A DNA stretch of 64,000 nt, taken from Whitmania pigra. Taxonomy: Eukaryota > Annelida > Clitellata > Hirudinida > Haemopidae. Both the position numbers and the translations under genes were made by a program. Below are positions 28,522 through 36,436 of this stretch, one piece after another (the stretch's first letter is position 1; each line of letters opens with the position of its first letter). The stretch covers positions 1,922,001-1,986,000 of the forward strand of contig JAJTWR010000431.1 of the NCBI GenBank assembly GCA_021613335.1, in the 5' to 3' direction. The notes beneath the pieces are model-generated. The model was not told the origin of the DNA, ran no database searches, and worked only from the letters and a program-made list of their open reading frames with translations.

Positions 28522-29988
28522 ATGACGTTCACTAATCGCTTGCTGTGTGCGGTGTGCATTCTAACCATGCTCGAGTCCTGTAGTGGAATCACAGGAATTC
28601 CCGGAGACGGCGGAGACGGCGGAGATGCCGGAGACGCTGGAGAAGCAGCTAAAGGGGTCCCGACAGGAGTGTTCCTTGATGGCCGGGAGTTATTATCCAA
28701 CGAAAATGTGTATCTAGCCGACGGCGGACACCTTCTTGAAACTCGAGATGCCGCTCGCTTGACCTTTCCGGGTGATTTCTCCGGACCCGGAAGCTTGTCC
28801 ATTACCGTGCCACCAGAAGGCACTCTCGCACTGACCGGCAAGCAGCTTCATCAGGGGTCAGTGCTCACGAGTGGAAAGCTAGACCTCCTAGATGCTGGTT
28901 ACTTCTCAGGCAACGTCTCCGTGGCAGAGGGCGATGGCCAGATTCAGCGCTTGGCCCTGCCAATTGATATTTCGTCTGAACTCCGCGTTTGGTTCGACGG
29001 CAGCGACGATAAATCGTTGTTTAGCGATTGGGTTGGGAATGCCCCAGCGAGCTCGGCCGGCAGCGAAGTCAGTTTGTGGAGGAACCGCGCGAAGAGCTCT
29101 TGGGCAAACGCGAGGAGGAGCCATGGTAGTCCGAAGCGTTCGCCAGACAAAAAGTCATTGGTCCTCAATTATGCAGCATTTGAGGTGAATGATATATATT
29201 TGAAGAGTGAAGCCACCATCGTTGTAGCGATGACTCCATTTGTCCAGACGGGCGCAGTAGCCACAGTTTTTACATCGTCGTTTACGGGTGATAATGTCCT
29301 TTTAACGCTCGGCAATGCAGTTGTCGGGGGGAATGGCGCAATACCCAAACTTGGTCTTGGTGCCTATGGCGGTGGAGCGAGGGGTTGGTCGTATCTGACG
29401 GAAGTAGAATTGAACGATTATCAGAAAGTGCTGGTCGGGGGCACAACGGCGGCAGATGGCTCGTTGCTGCAGTTCAATGGCAAGACTGTGCGTGCGAGTC
29501 CGGGGGTCATAATGTACGGTCAAGCCCCTTCCGCGATGACCGGACAATGGAGCTACTTTATAGCCCGCCGATGGGACACCGCAGATAGCTACCTGATGGA
29601 GCTTTCCGAGTTGGTAGTGGTAGGAGATACCGGCAGCTTGAATGGCATTTCTGGGTACGTTGCCTGGCACAACGGCCTTCAAGATAAATTGGCTGGCGAT
29701 CACCCCTATAAACAGAGCCCTCCCGTCGCCACAATAACCTCCAAAGGCGTGGTAGTGAAACAATCGTGCGAGAGTGGCAAAACTTGTAAAGATTATGAGC
29801 TGCCGAAGTGTGCACCCTTATGCGCAGCCAATGATGCCTGCCTTGCTCCAGGGGATTGCGCGTCGTGGAACTGTGTGAGCGGATTTTGCACTGCGCCCGG
29901 TTGTACCCCAAAGTGCGCTACCGGAAGAAGATGTGGAGTTGGGAGCGATTGTGTTTCGGGGACATGCGTAAACAATTTTTGCTCATGA
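28522..29988 (+). CDS. LamG-like Cys-rich lipoprotein, subtype A (first)
   Basis: 488 residues from ATG 28522, with GGAG 7 bases upstream. The signal peptide ends at the lipobox LESC. Then come a Gly/Asp-rich linker, a small beta domain with the shared DFSGPGSLSI motif, and a jelly-roll segment (LRVWFDGSDDKSLF, later SLWRNRAKS). The end motif GYVAWHNGLQDKLAGDHPYK is typical of LamG/concanavalin-like domains, suggesting carbohydrate or ligand binding at the cell surface. It finishes with two six-Cys modules. It shares the segment SGKLDLLDAGYFSG with the gene at 31887, defining subtype A. Confidence 0.82.
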   Translation: MTFTNRLLCAVCILTMLESCSGITGIPGDGGDGGDAGDAGEAAKGVPTGVFLDGRELLSNENVYLADGGHLLETRDAARLTFPGDFSGPGSLSITVPPEGTLALTGKQLHQGSVLTSGKLDLLDAGYFSGNVSVAEGDGQIQRLALPIDISSELRVWFDGSDDKSLFSDWVGNAPASSAGSEVSLWRNRAKSSWANARRSHGSPKRSPDKKSLVLNYAAFEVNDIYLKSEATIVVAMTPFVQTGAVATVFTSSFTGDNVLLTLGNAVVGGNGAIPKLGLGAYGGGARGWSYLTEVELNDYQKVLVGGTTAADGSLLQFNGKTVRASPGVIMYGQAPSAMTGQWSYFIARRWDTADSYLMELSELVVVGDTGSLNGISGYVAWHNGLQDKLAGDHPYKQSPPVATITSKGVVVKQSCESGKTCKDYELPKCAPLCAANDACLAPGDCASWNCVSGFCTAPGCTPKCATGRRCGVGSDCVSGTCVNNFCS

Positions 29989-30010
29989 ATGAAATAACTT
30001 GCGAGGCCCA

Positions 30011-31792
30011 ATGAATCAACAAATGACGAGATCTTCTAGCTGCACAAAGACAGCTGCTCGGCGGAAGCTTTCAAATCATATTTATGGTTGTGTGGCGGTT
30101 GCGATTGCACTTCATACTGGGTGCTGGGGTGACGTTGGCGGCAAAGACGCAAGCAGCGACGCAAACAGCGACGCAAACAGCGACGCAAGCAGCGAAAACG
30201 GTGTATTCATCGACGGGAAATCACTCCAAGTGACCGGCGTTGAAGACAATTACAAAATTTATCTGCCCGCTGGAACGCATACCATGAAAGTAGTTGGGGC
30301 GAGCAACTATACAATTACCAATGATATTGATGGGCCAGGGAAATTACGAGTTGAGTTGCCTGAAGGGGCGACGCTCGTGCTACAGGGTGTTCAGTCGCAC
30401 GGCGGGCTCATTGTAGCAAGTGGAACGGTGGACCTTACGCAAAGCTTAGATTTGTCTGGAGAAGCTTCAGTGCTCAACGGTGGAGTGCTCAAGCGGCTCG
30501 CAAATCCGAATGATATATCGTCTGGAACGCTGCTTTGGTTAGACCCTAATCGTACGTATACCCTTTCGGCAGATGGAGTAGAGTACGGAAGGGCGTGGCA
30601 AGGGTCCCCTGTCAATTTTTTGAAAGGACTTGAGCGAAGCAATAAGCATATAGTATCAAAAGTTGCCGGTCCTCAAGGTAAATTTCTAGGAATCGACGCT
30701 GGTGTCATCTTGTCAGGTGCGGAGTATATGATCGGTACCGTATTGGTGCGCAACGAGTATGTGTATGCGATGGTGTTTGATCCCTATGCTGGAGTACCGG
30801 GGATCTGGATGGGATTCTATGAGTATTGTAGCTGTGTTCTAACGACGTATTGGACAAGCGCTGGAAACACGGGTCCTGGCATTTGTTTCAAGGTTGCATC
30901 CGAGGCAGGTTCAGCCGGGGGGCGTCTTGGGTTAACTTGGCGGAGAGGAGCAACCGGACCTAATGGGCTAACAAAAGCATATAATGTAGGTACCGTCATC
31001 GATGAAGGGAGGGCTGATTGGAGAAGATTTGAAGGGGTAGATAAGAATGGAATACTGATCACAGCCACCGGGAGCGATGCCGGCCAATTCGTGGAAGTGT
31101 ATGGATCGAAGATTGGGGTTGAAGCTCCATACTTTTATAGCCCCGATCCAATGCGCAATGGTTACACCTTGAATAGGCCAATAGATGGTCGTGCATTTGG
31201 GCCATTTGATTTTGCACTGCGTGAGCTGGTGATTGGCAGCGATAAACGGTCCACGGATGCGTTGACAGGCTATCTCTCTTGGCGCTATGGGCATCAGTCA
31301 AAGCTCCCTGACGATCATCCATTCAAAGAAGGTCCGCCGCTAGCAGTGATCGATGCCCGCGGCACGACTGTATCGAAACCCTGCGATGGCGGCAGGCAGT
31401 GTCAGCTTTTCTTTCAGCCTGCTTGCGCGCCCAATTGCGCTGGGAATTCTGACTGTGAAGCAGACGATGATTGCCTGTCGAAGAGCTGTACTAATTTGAA
31501 GTGTGCCTCGTTAAGCTGTGCGCCAAATTGCCTAGCAAATGAGTTTTGTAAAGCTGATGCGGACTGTGCTTCGAAAAATTGCTTCGATGGAAAGTGTGCC
31601 TTGCCTCGATGTGCACCATTGTGTGCGACTAATGACCCGTGCGGTGTTGCGTCGGATTGTCGCTCGGGGCTCTGTTCGACAACCTTTACCTGCTCACCGC
31701 CAGTATGTTCGCCAAGGTGTGGTGCGGGAGTTGCCTGTACCGTTGGTGCTGACTGCACCTCGGGAGTTTGCACGGATTTCAAATGTACCTAG
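30011..31792 (+). CDS. LamG-like Cys-rich lipoprotein, subtype B (first)
   Basis: 593 residues from ATG 30011, GAGG just upstream. A long basic n-region precedes the lipobox LHTGC. The linker has Asp/Ser repeats (SSDANSDANSD). The beta domain carries NDIDGPGKLRVELPEGA, and the jelly-roll part has LLWLDPNRTYTL and GYLSWRYGHQSKLPDDHPFK. Four six-Cys modules end the protein. The segments GVQSHGGLIVASGTVDL and GGVLKRLANP are shared with the gene at 33643, not with the A genes. It lies 22 bases after subtype A, probably in one transcript. Confidence 0.82.
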   Translation: MNQQMTRSSSCTKTAARRKLSNHIYGCVAVAIALHTGCWGDVGGKDASSDANSDANSDASSENGVFIDGKSLQVTGVEDNYKIYLPAGTHTMKVVGASNYTITNDIDGPGKLRVELPEGATLVLQGVQSHGGLIVASGTVDLTQSLDLSGEASVLNGGVLKRLANPNDISSGTLLWLDPNRTYTLSADGVEYGRAWQGSPVNFLKGLERSNKHIVSKVAGPQGKFLGIDAGVILSGAEYMIGTVLVRNEYVYAMVFDPYAGVPGIWMGFYEYCSCVLTTYWTSAGNTGPGICFKVASEAGSAGGRLGLTWRRGATGPNGLTKAYNVGTVIDEGRADWRRFEGVDKNGILITATGSDAGQFVEVYGSKIGVEAPYFYSPDPMRNGYTLNRPIDGRAFGPFDFALRELVIGSDKRSTDALTGYLSWRYGHQSKLPDDHPFKEGPPLAVIDARGTTVSKPCDGGRQCQLFFQPACAPNCAGNSDCEADDDCLSKSCTNLKCASLSCAPNCLANEFCKADADCASKNCFDGKCALPRCAPLCATNDPCGVASDCRSGLCSTTFTCSPPVCSPRCGAGVACTVGADCTSGVCTDFKCT

Positions 31793-31886
31793 CGCGGCGC
31801 CTGTCGCGTCAATGGAAATGTAATCGGTGTTCTCGTTATCGAGTAGTTGGAAAATCGTGGTTGACCCAAGGAACTGGAGAATGTTC

Positions 31887-33605
31887 ATGACATTTCCCGC
31901 GCAACTAATTCGAGGCACATTTCTCCTTTTGTTAGTGAGTTCATGCGTCAATGAGAAGGGCGTAGATGATGCTGGTACTACTGGTAGTGACGACGGCGTG
32001 ATCCTCGACGGAAAGTCATTGGCAATGAAAGCGAAGAATTATTCGGCCAACATTGAACTTGATGCCGGCACGCACAAGCTTGAAATCCGCAATCCAGGAA
32101 CTTTCACTCTCTCTGGAGATATTACTGGCCCAGGGATATTGAATGTGAACGTAAACTCATCGGCAACGTTGTCGTTGACGGGTAAGCAACTTCATCGAGG
32201 GACAATCCTCGAAGCCGGAAAATTAGACTTGCTCGACGCAGGTTATTTCACAGGGATTGTTTCAGTATCCGCAGGGAACGGCGAGATTCAGCGGCTGGCG
32301 ACACCTCGTGATATCTCTTCGGAGCTTCGCGCCTGGTTCGACGCAACAGATGATCAAACACTGTATTCTGATAGCTTGGGAATTGTGCCTTCATTGCGAG
32401 GCGAAAGCTTCGTTGGTCTTTGGAAGAATAAGGCAACCCCTTGGCCAGACGCGAAGGTGTTTCTGGGTGCCCCAACCCGTACAGCAGATAAAAAATCAAT
32501 TCGGCTCGTGAATGCTGCCTACAAGATGAACGATTTGTATTTGAAAGGTGAGGCGACAGTGGCGGTCGCGATGCGTCCATTGGAGCAAAACTCCCCAGGT
32601 GAAAGTGCGATCTTTTCAACTTCTTTTCTCAACAATCTTCTGCCAGTATGGCTTGGCGCTGGACTGAGCGGCACAACGGGCACTCAGCGCTATATCTCAT
32701 TGGGCTCTTACAGCGCGGCTACGGGCTGGAGATACCTCTATGACAGTCCGTTGACAACCGATGAGCAAGTTGCACTCGTAGGTACGTTTGCAGCAGATGG
32801 TGGTTCGTTGGATGTGAATGGTGTTACGGTGAGAGCTTCCTCGCTATTGACTATGAGTTACCCAGCCTACAATGCTATGGTCGGTCAGTATCAGTACGCT
32901 ATCGGGAAACGTCCCGATTGTTGCTACGCTTACAATGCAGATGTGTCGGAGATTGTGGTTACCGGCGAAGTCAAAACAAAAGATGCAATCACTGGCTACA
33001 TCGCCTGGCACAGTGGATTTCAGGAAAAGCTTGCAAACGACCACCCCTATCGGGCTGCACCACCAGTGGCAACCATAACATCGAAAGGTGTTGTCGTAAA
33101 AAGCACCTGCTCTTCAGGAACAAATTGTGCTGATTTTAGTCAACCCCGTTGTGCTCCAGCGTGTGCTGAAAGGGAGAGCTGCACTGTAAATGGGGACTGC
33201 GGTTCGTGGAATTGTGTCAATGGGAGCTGTGCCGCACCGCCCTGCTATCCGAACTGCAATCTCAATCAAAGGTGTGGTGCAGATGGAGACTGTAAAAGTC
33301 GTAACTGTGTAAATTTCTTTTGCGCCGCGATCTCTTGTGCTCCCTTCTGCCCCGCTGGAAACTTGTGTAATGCCGATGCTGATTGCACCGGGACCTGTGT
33401 CGACAATAGATGCAAGGACCCTGCGTGCGCACCGAATTGCGGTACCGATGTTAAATGCAACAGCGATAGTCAGTGCGTAGGGACTTGTGTCTCGAACTAT
33501 TGTGCGCCGCCGTCGTGTGCCCCAAGCTGCACCGTGGGGACAAAATGCAGTGTGGCCGGGCAGTGTGCTTCTGGGAAGTGTACAGCAAACTCGTGCGTCA
33601 ACTGA
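31887..33605 (+). CDS. LamG-like Cys-rich lipoprotein, subtype A (second)
   Basis: 572 residues. ATG 31887 is preferred over 31881 because GGAG is 7 bases upstream. Lipobox VSSC. The beta domain (TLSGDITGPGILNVNV), the AGKLDLLDAGYFTG segment and LRAWFDATDDQTLY match the gene at 28522. The jelly-roll end is GYIAWHSGFQEKLANDHPYR. Five six-Cys modules follow, compared with two in its closest paralogue. Same strand and spacing as its neighbours. Ligand unknown. Confidence 0.82.
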   Translation: MTFPAQLIRGTFLLLLVSSCVNEKGVDDAGTTGSDDGVILDGKSLAMKAKNYSANIELDAGTHKLEIRNPGTFTLSGDITGPGILNVNVNSSATLSLTGKQLHRGTILEAGKLDLLDAGYFTGIVSVSAGNGEIQRLATPRDISSELRAWFDATDDQTLYSDSLGIVPSLRGESFVGLWKNKATPWPDAKVFLGAPTRTADKKSIRLVNAAYKMNDLYLKGEATVAVAMRPLEQNSPGESAIFSTSFLNNLLPVWLGAGLSGTTGTQRYISLGSYSAATGWRYLYDSPLTTDEQVALVGTFAADGGSLDVNGVTVRASSLLTMSYPAYNAMVGQYQYAIGKRPDCCYAYNADVSEIVVTGEVKTKDAITGYIAWHSGFQEKLANDHPYRAAPPVATITSKGVVVKSTCSSGTNCADFSQPRCAPACAERESCTVNGDCGSWNCVNGSCAAPPCYPNCNLNQRCGADGDCKSRNCVNFFCAAISCAPFCPAGNLCNADADCTGTCVDNRCKDPACAPNCGTDVKCNSDSQCVGTCVSNYCAPPSCAPSCTVGTKCSVAGQCASGKCTANSCVN

Positions 33606-33642
33606 TCTCGATTAGTCTTAGTACAGTTCCAAAGGACTCCAT

Positions 33643-36207
33643 ATGATGATTCGCACCGCTTGGGAGCAATTGATGAAACCAACACCGAGTTCACTCGGAA
33701 GGGTTAAGTTTGGAGTTGTACGTGCAGGCTCCTCCCTCCCTGCATATGCTCTGCTATCTCTACTATTGATCGCAAGCTTTGCAGGATGCACGGGAGAACT
33801 ACCGGTTTCACCGCCCCAAGTCCAAAGCATCTTTCTAGATAAGCAGCCACTCAGTGATGCTGGCCCTTTTGTGAACGGAATCTATCTCGATGCTGGTGTC
33901 CACATACTCACTGCAACAGACGGGGGGAGTTTTGCTCTTCCTGTGACCATTGACGGGCCAGGGCAGTTGAGGGTTGAACTTCCGGAGAATGCTACACTTA
34001 CTCTCAGCGGGGTCCAGTCGCATGGTGGCTTTATCGTCGTAAGTGGGACCGTAGACCTTACAAAAGCAGTCGATCGCTCAGGCGAAAGCATTGTGGTTGA
34101 TGGTGGCGTGCTGAAACGAATTGCGAATCCACTCGACATCACTTCGAATCTTCGGCTATGGCTCGATGCTTCGCGGGCTCAAACACTCTGTGAAGATCTA
34201 TCCTGCACGATTCCGGTGCGTGGCCCCGGTGCTCCAGTTTCCGTGTGGCGTGGGCTTGAACGCATCAATCGGAAAAATGGGTTTATTACTCCTTCCCCAG
34301 CGACCTATATCGGAGGCGACGAAGGGCTACTGTTGTTGAACACTTCTGTGCAGTTGCCGGATCTTTTGATCCGCGGCGAGTTTGCAATCGTTGGTCTTCA
34401 CAAACCAATGGGTTCGATTTCCGGACAGTTTCCAACGATGCTCACTTCTTGGGGCTCTGGTGCTTCAGTTGTAACCATAGGTTACTTTCCGACAGCTGGG
34501 ATGTATGTGAACCTCATAAATGCAACCTATATTGCAGCTTCTCCCGCGTGGATACAGACCGCTCCTTACCGAATAAGTGTGAGCAGTCCAGACCAGGCTT
34601 CGAGTCGGACATTCAAAGATGTGCCCGATGCCGGACTCTTGCTGACTGCCACTGGTAGTGACCAAGGGCGTGTATTGCAGTTGTACGGCACCACCATTGG
34701 TACAAATACGACGGCCTTCAACGACGATAGCGCTAAGTCGTTTTTATATTTTTTGGCAAGGAGATGGGACGGCGCTGAATATTTAACGGCTATCTACAAT
34801 GAAATTGTTGTTGCGAATGATGCCAAAGCGGCAGATGCGCTTACGGGTTCCACCGCTTGGCGCCATGGACTCCAAGACAAATTGGATGCGAAGCATCCGT
34901 TCAAATCAAATCCGCCGATTGCGGTGATTGATAGCTCGGGAACTACAGTCTACGGGCCTTGCGATGATCCGGCGCGATGTCTTATTTCAGCTCAATCTGC
35001 TTGCTCCCCGTATTGTAATTCTGGGGAAACCTGCAAGAGTTCTGGCGATTGTTTATCCAGAAGCTGCAACAAGGACCGGTGCACTCCGCCCTCATGTGCG
35101 CCAGGCTGTAAGTCCTCACAATTCTGCGAGGAAAATGGCGATTGTGCTTCCGGTCTCTGTTTGAATGGTATTTGTAACGCAAACTCTCAGTGTTCGCCAA
35201 AATGTCCCATAGGGGATGTCTGTGTTGTGGGTGCAGATTGTCGGTTCACAAATTGTGTTTCCAACAAATGTGCAGCCCCTGTGTGCTCTCCGAAGTGTCT
35301 TACTGGAGTTGCATGCTCGGTAAATGCAGACTGCATTTCAACGATCTGTACAAATAACATTTGTCAGGCCCCATCCTGTTCACCAAATTGCGGGCTCAAC
35401 GCAACCTGCAGCGGAGTTGCTGATTGCATCTCAGCGGTCTGCACCAACAACGCCTGCGCGAAACCCGTCTGTTCGCCGAATTGCAATTTGGCCGTGAAGT
35501 GCACAGCGGGTACGGACTGCATCTCGGGCGTCTGCACGAATAACGCTTGCGCTGCGCCGACCTGTGCGCCGAACTGCGGCCTGGCAGCAAAGTGCACTGC
35601 GGCTACGGACTGCATCTCCGGGGTATGCACCGCCTTCGCCTGCGCGAAACCCGTCTGTTCGCCGAATTGCAATTTGGCCGTGAAGTGCACAGCGGATACG
35701 GACTGCATCTCCGGGGTGTGTACCAACAACGCTTGCGCGAAACCGGACTGCTCGCCGAACTGCGGCCTCGCAGCAAAGTGCACTGCGGCTACGGACTGCA
35801 TCTCCGGGGTATGCACCGCCTTCGCCTGCGCGAAACCCGTCTGTTCGCCGAATTGCAATTTGGCCGTGAAGTGCACAGCGCCTACGGACTGCATCTCCGG
35901 GGTGTGTACCAACAACGCTTGCGCGAAACCGGACTGCTCGCCGAACTGCACTCTGGCTGCGAAATGCACAGCGGCTACGGACTGCATCTCCGGGGTATGC
36001 ACCGCCTTCGCCTGCGCGAAACCCGTCTGTTCGCCGAATTGCAATTTGGCCGTGAAGTGCACAGCGCCTACGGACTGCATCTCCGGGGTGTGCACCAACA
36101 ACGCCTGCGATAAGCCTGCTTGCTCGCCGAACTGCGGCCTCAATGCAAAGTGTACTGCGGCAACGGACTGCACTTCGAGGGTGTGCACCGCCAATCTCTG
36201 CAAATAG
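33643..36207 (+). CDS. LamG-like Cys-rich lipoprotein, subtype B (second), expanded repeats
   Basis: 854 residues from ATG 33643, AAAGGA upstream. Lipobox IASFAGC. The beta domain with VTIDGPGQLRVELPENA and GVQSHGGFIVVSGTVDL marks subtype B. The jelly-roll has LRLWLDASRAQTL and AWRHGLQDKLDAKHPFK. From about residue 445 come 13 six-Cys modules (pattern C-x3-C-x5-C-x5-C-x4-C-x5-C, about 31 residues each). The later ones are nearly identical and organised as two-module blocks. They probably form a long disulfide-braced stalk or binding array (inference). Confidence 0.82.
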   Translation: MMIRTAWEQLMKPTPSSLGRVKFGVVRAGSSLPAYALLSLLLIASFAGCTGELPVSPPQVQSIFLDKQPLSDAGPFVNGIYLDAGVHILTATDGGSFALPVTIDGPGQLRVELPENATLTLSGVQSHGGFIVVSGTVDLTKAVDRSGESIVVDGGVLKRIANPLDITSNLRLWLDASRAQTLCEDLSCTIPVRGPGAPVSVWRGLERINRKNGFITPSPATYIGGDEGLLLLNTSVQLPDLLIRGEFAIVGLHKPMGSISGQFPTMLTSWGSGASVVTIGYFPTAGMYVNLINATYIAASPAWIQTAPYRISVSSPDQASSRTFKDVPDAGLLLTATGSDQGRVLQLYGTTIGTNTTAFNDDSAKSFLYFLARRWDGAEYLTAIYNEIVVANDAKAADALTGSTAWRHGLQDKLDAKHPFKSNPPIAVIDSSGTTVYGPCDDPARCLISAQSACSPYCNSGETCKSSGDCLSRSCNKDRCTPPSCAPGCKSSQFCEENGDCASGLCLNGICNANSQCSPKCPIGDVCVVGADCRFTNCVSNKCAAPVCSPKCLTGVACSVNADCISTICTNNICQAPSCSPNCGLNATCSGVADCISAVCTNNACAKPVCSPNCNLAVKCTAGTDCISGVCTNNACAAPTCAPNCGLAAKCTAATDCISGVCTAFACAKPVCSPNCNLAVKCTADTDCISGVCTNNACAKPDCSPNCGLAAKCTAATDCISGVCTAFACAKPVCSPNCNLAVKCTAPTDCISGVCTNNACAKPDCSPNCTLAAKCTAATDCISGVCTAFACAKPVCSPNCNLAVKCTAPTDCISGVCTNNACDKPACSPNCGLNAKCTAATDCTSRVCTANLCK
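35461..36130 (+). repeat. Higher-order 186-bp coding repeat of six-Cys modules
   Basis: AAACCCGTCTGTTCGCCGAA recurs at 35461, 35647, 35833 and 36019, exactly 186 bp apart (two 93-bp modules). Modules alternate between NLAVKC...NNAC and GLAAKC/TLAAKC...AFAC. Unlike the array at 381-1330, no frame-breaking indel is seen. Confidence 0.9.
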
Positions 36208-36255
36208 CCGTTCGTATCGCCTAGGTGTGACAATTCGGCCTTTGGCCACAAAGCC

Positions 36256-36293
36256 CCTCATGGCTCGAGAGTGAGTACGTTCGAGGCATGAGG
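36256..36293 (+). terminator. Hairpin after the last lipoprotein gene
   Basis: CCTCATG (36256-36262) pairs with CATGAGG (36287-36293), extended inward by CTCGA/TCGAG past one mismatch. It lies 49 bases after the stop at 36207. No long T-run, so efficiency is uncertain. Confidence 0.45.
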
Positions 36294-36436
36294 TTCCGTG
36301 GTTTTGCCATGCGTGGCGGGCGGTCAACCTTCTCCATCGCTGCAAGCTACAACTATGGTATTCGGGTGGACTCTGACGCTTGTCAGCCCTGCCTGCTATA
36401 CGGCTCGAATCGAAGGATTCATCGAGGAGTTCCAAC

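Noticed and set aside
35461..36207. CRISPR-like regular repeats
   Set aside because: The 93/186-bp periodicity is in frame and encodes six-Cys modules; there are no short repeats with unique spacers.
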